Shown piece by piece: positions 58,936 through 59,005 of a DNA stretch of 59,005 bases (the stretch's first letter is position 1; each line of letters starts with the position of its first letter). The notes beneath the pieces were generated by a model that did not search any database, was not told where the DNA came from, and saw nothing but the letters and a program-made list of their open reading frames with translations. This DNA comes from Plantago elongata (taxonomy: Eukaryota; Streptophyta; Magnoliopsida; Lamiales; Plantaginaceae), in NCBI GenBank assembly GCA_036897095.1, contig JAYMSP010000305.1, positions 1-59,005 of the forward strand, in the 5' to 3' direction. The position numbers were made by a program, and so were the translations under genes.

Positions 58936-58980
58936 ATAATTTATGAATTTCAGTTTAATTCAGTTCTACCTAGTTCGTTT

Positions 58981-59005
58981 ATATATATATATATATATAT
59001 ATATA
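58981..59005. repeat. (AT)n microsatellite at the window edge
   Basis: At least 12 AT units, running into the end of the window. Confidence 0.9.

Overview
The window is nuclear DNA from a flowering plant, almost certainly a eudicot. It is AT-rich, has short spliced introns, telo-box/site II promoters on housekeeping genes, a SAUR array, a MIR166 locus, a class III chitinase, 7S-globulin/xylanase-inhibitor-like genes, and many decayed LINE, SINE, LTR and MITE copies. Repeats rich in TTCAGTTCAG units hint at Caryophyllales, but that is only a tentative inference.

Layout. 0.3-1.3 kb (-): a possible small spliced gene, weakly supported. 2.5-32.4 kb: ten SAUR (small auxin-up RNA) genes and one SAUR remnant, all intronless. 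The core (12.3-22.9 kb) alternates + and - genes and looks like three copies of one convergent two-gene unit. LINE remnants at 6.1-7.6, 15.4-17.8 and 28.0-28.5 kb, SINEs, a TRIM-like LTR and MITEs have been inserted into it. RPS24, with five exons, lies at 8.0-9.25 kb between the first two SAUR genes. 26.6-27.1 kb: a broken GRF zinc-finger gene next to a 28-T tract. 35.2-38.4 kb: a tail-to-tail pair of secreted aspartic-protease-like proteins without a complete catalytic dyad. 40.8-41.2 kb (-): two MIR166 hairpins in one apparent transcription unit. 41.3-47.3 kb: gene-poor. 47.3-52.9 kb (-): a nine-exon HESO1-like terminal nucleotidyltransferase whose last exon encodes a tail of about 17 Trp, mostly Gly-Trp/Trp-Gly. 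53.6-54.5 kb (-): class III chitinase. 54.9-55.1 kb (+): an inverted duplicate fragment of FCF1. 55.8-58.4 kb (-): FCF1, nine exons, with a GC-AG intron.

How the genes relate. RPS24 (40S ribosomal protein) and FCF1 (18S rRNA maturation) both serve ribosome production and carry site II-type promoter elements. MIR166 (which targets HD-ZIP III mRNAs) and the HESO1-like enzyme (small-RNA tailing) both belong to RNA-silencing biology, but there is no sign that they act as one unit. The chitinase and globulin-like pair look like secreted defence proteins. The SAUR array is probably auxin/growth-related.

No wholly new system is evident. The most interesting items are the GW-repeat tail on the HESO1-like enzyme, the two-hairpin MIR166 unit, the triplicated convergent SAUR unit with visible gene decay, and the inverted FCF1 fragment. 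All splice models were assembled by eye from canonical sites, reading frame and family knowledge.
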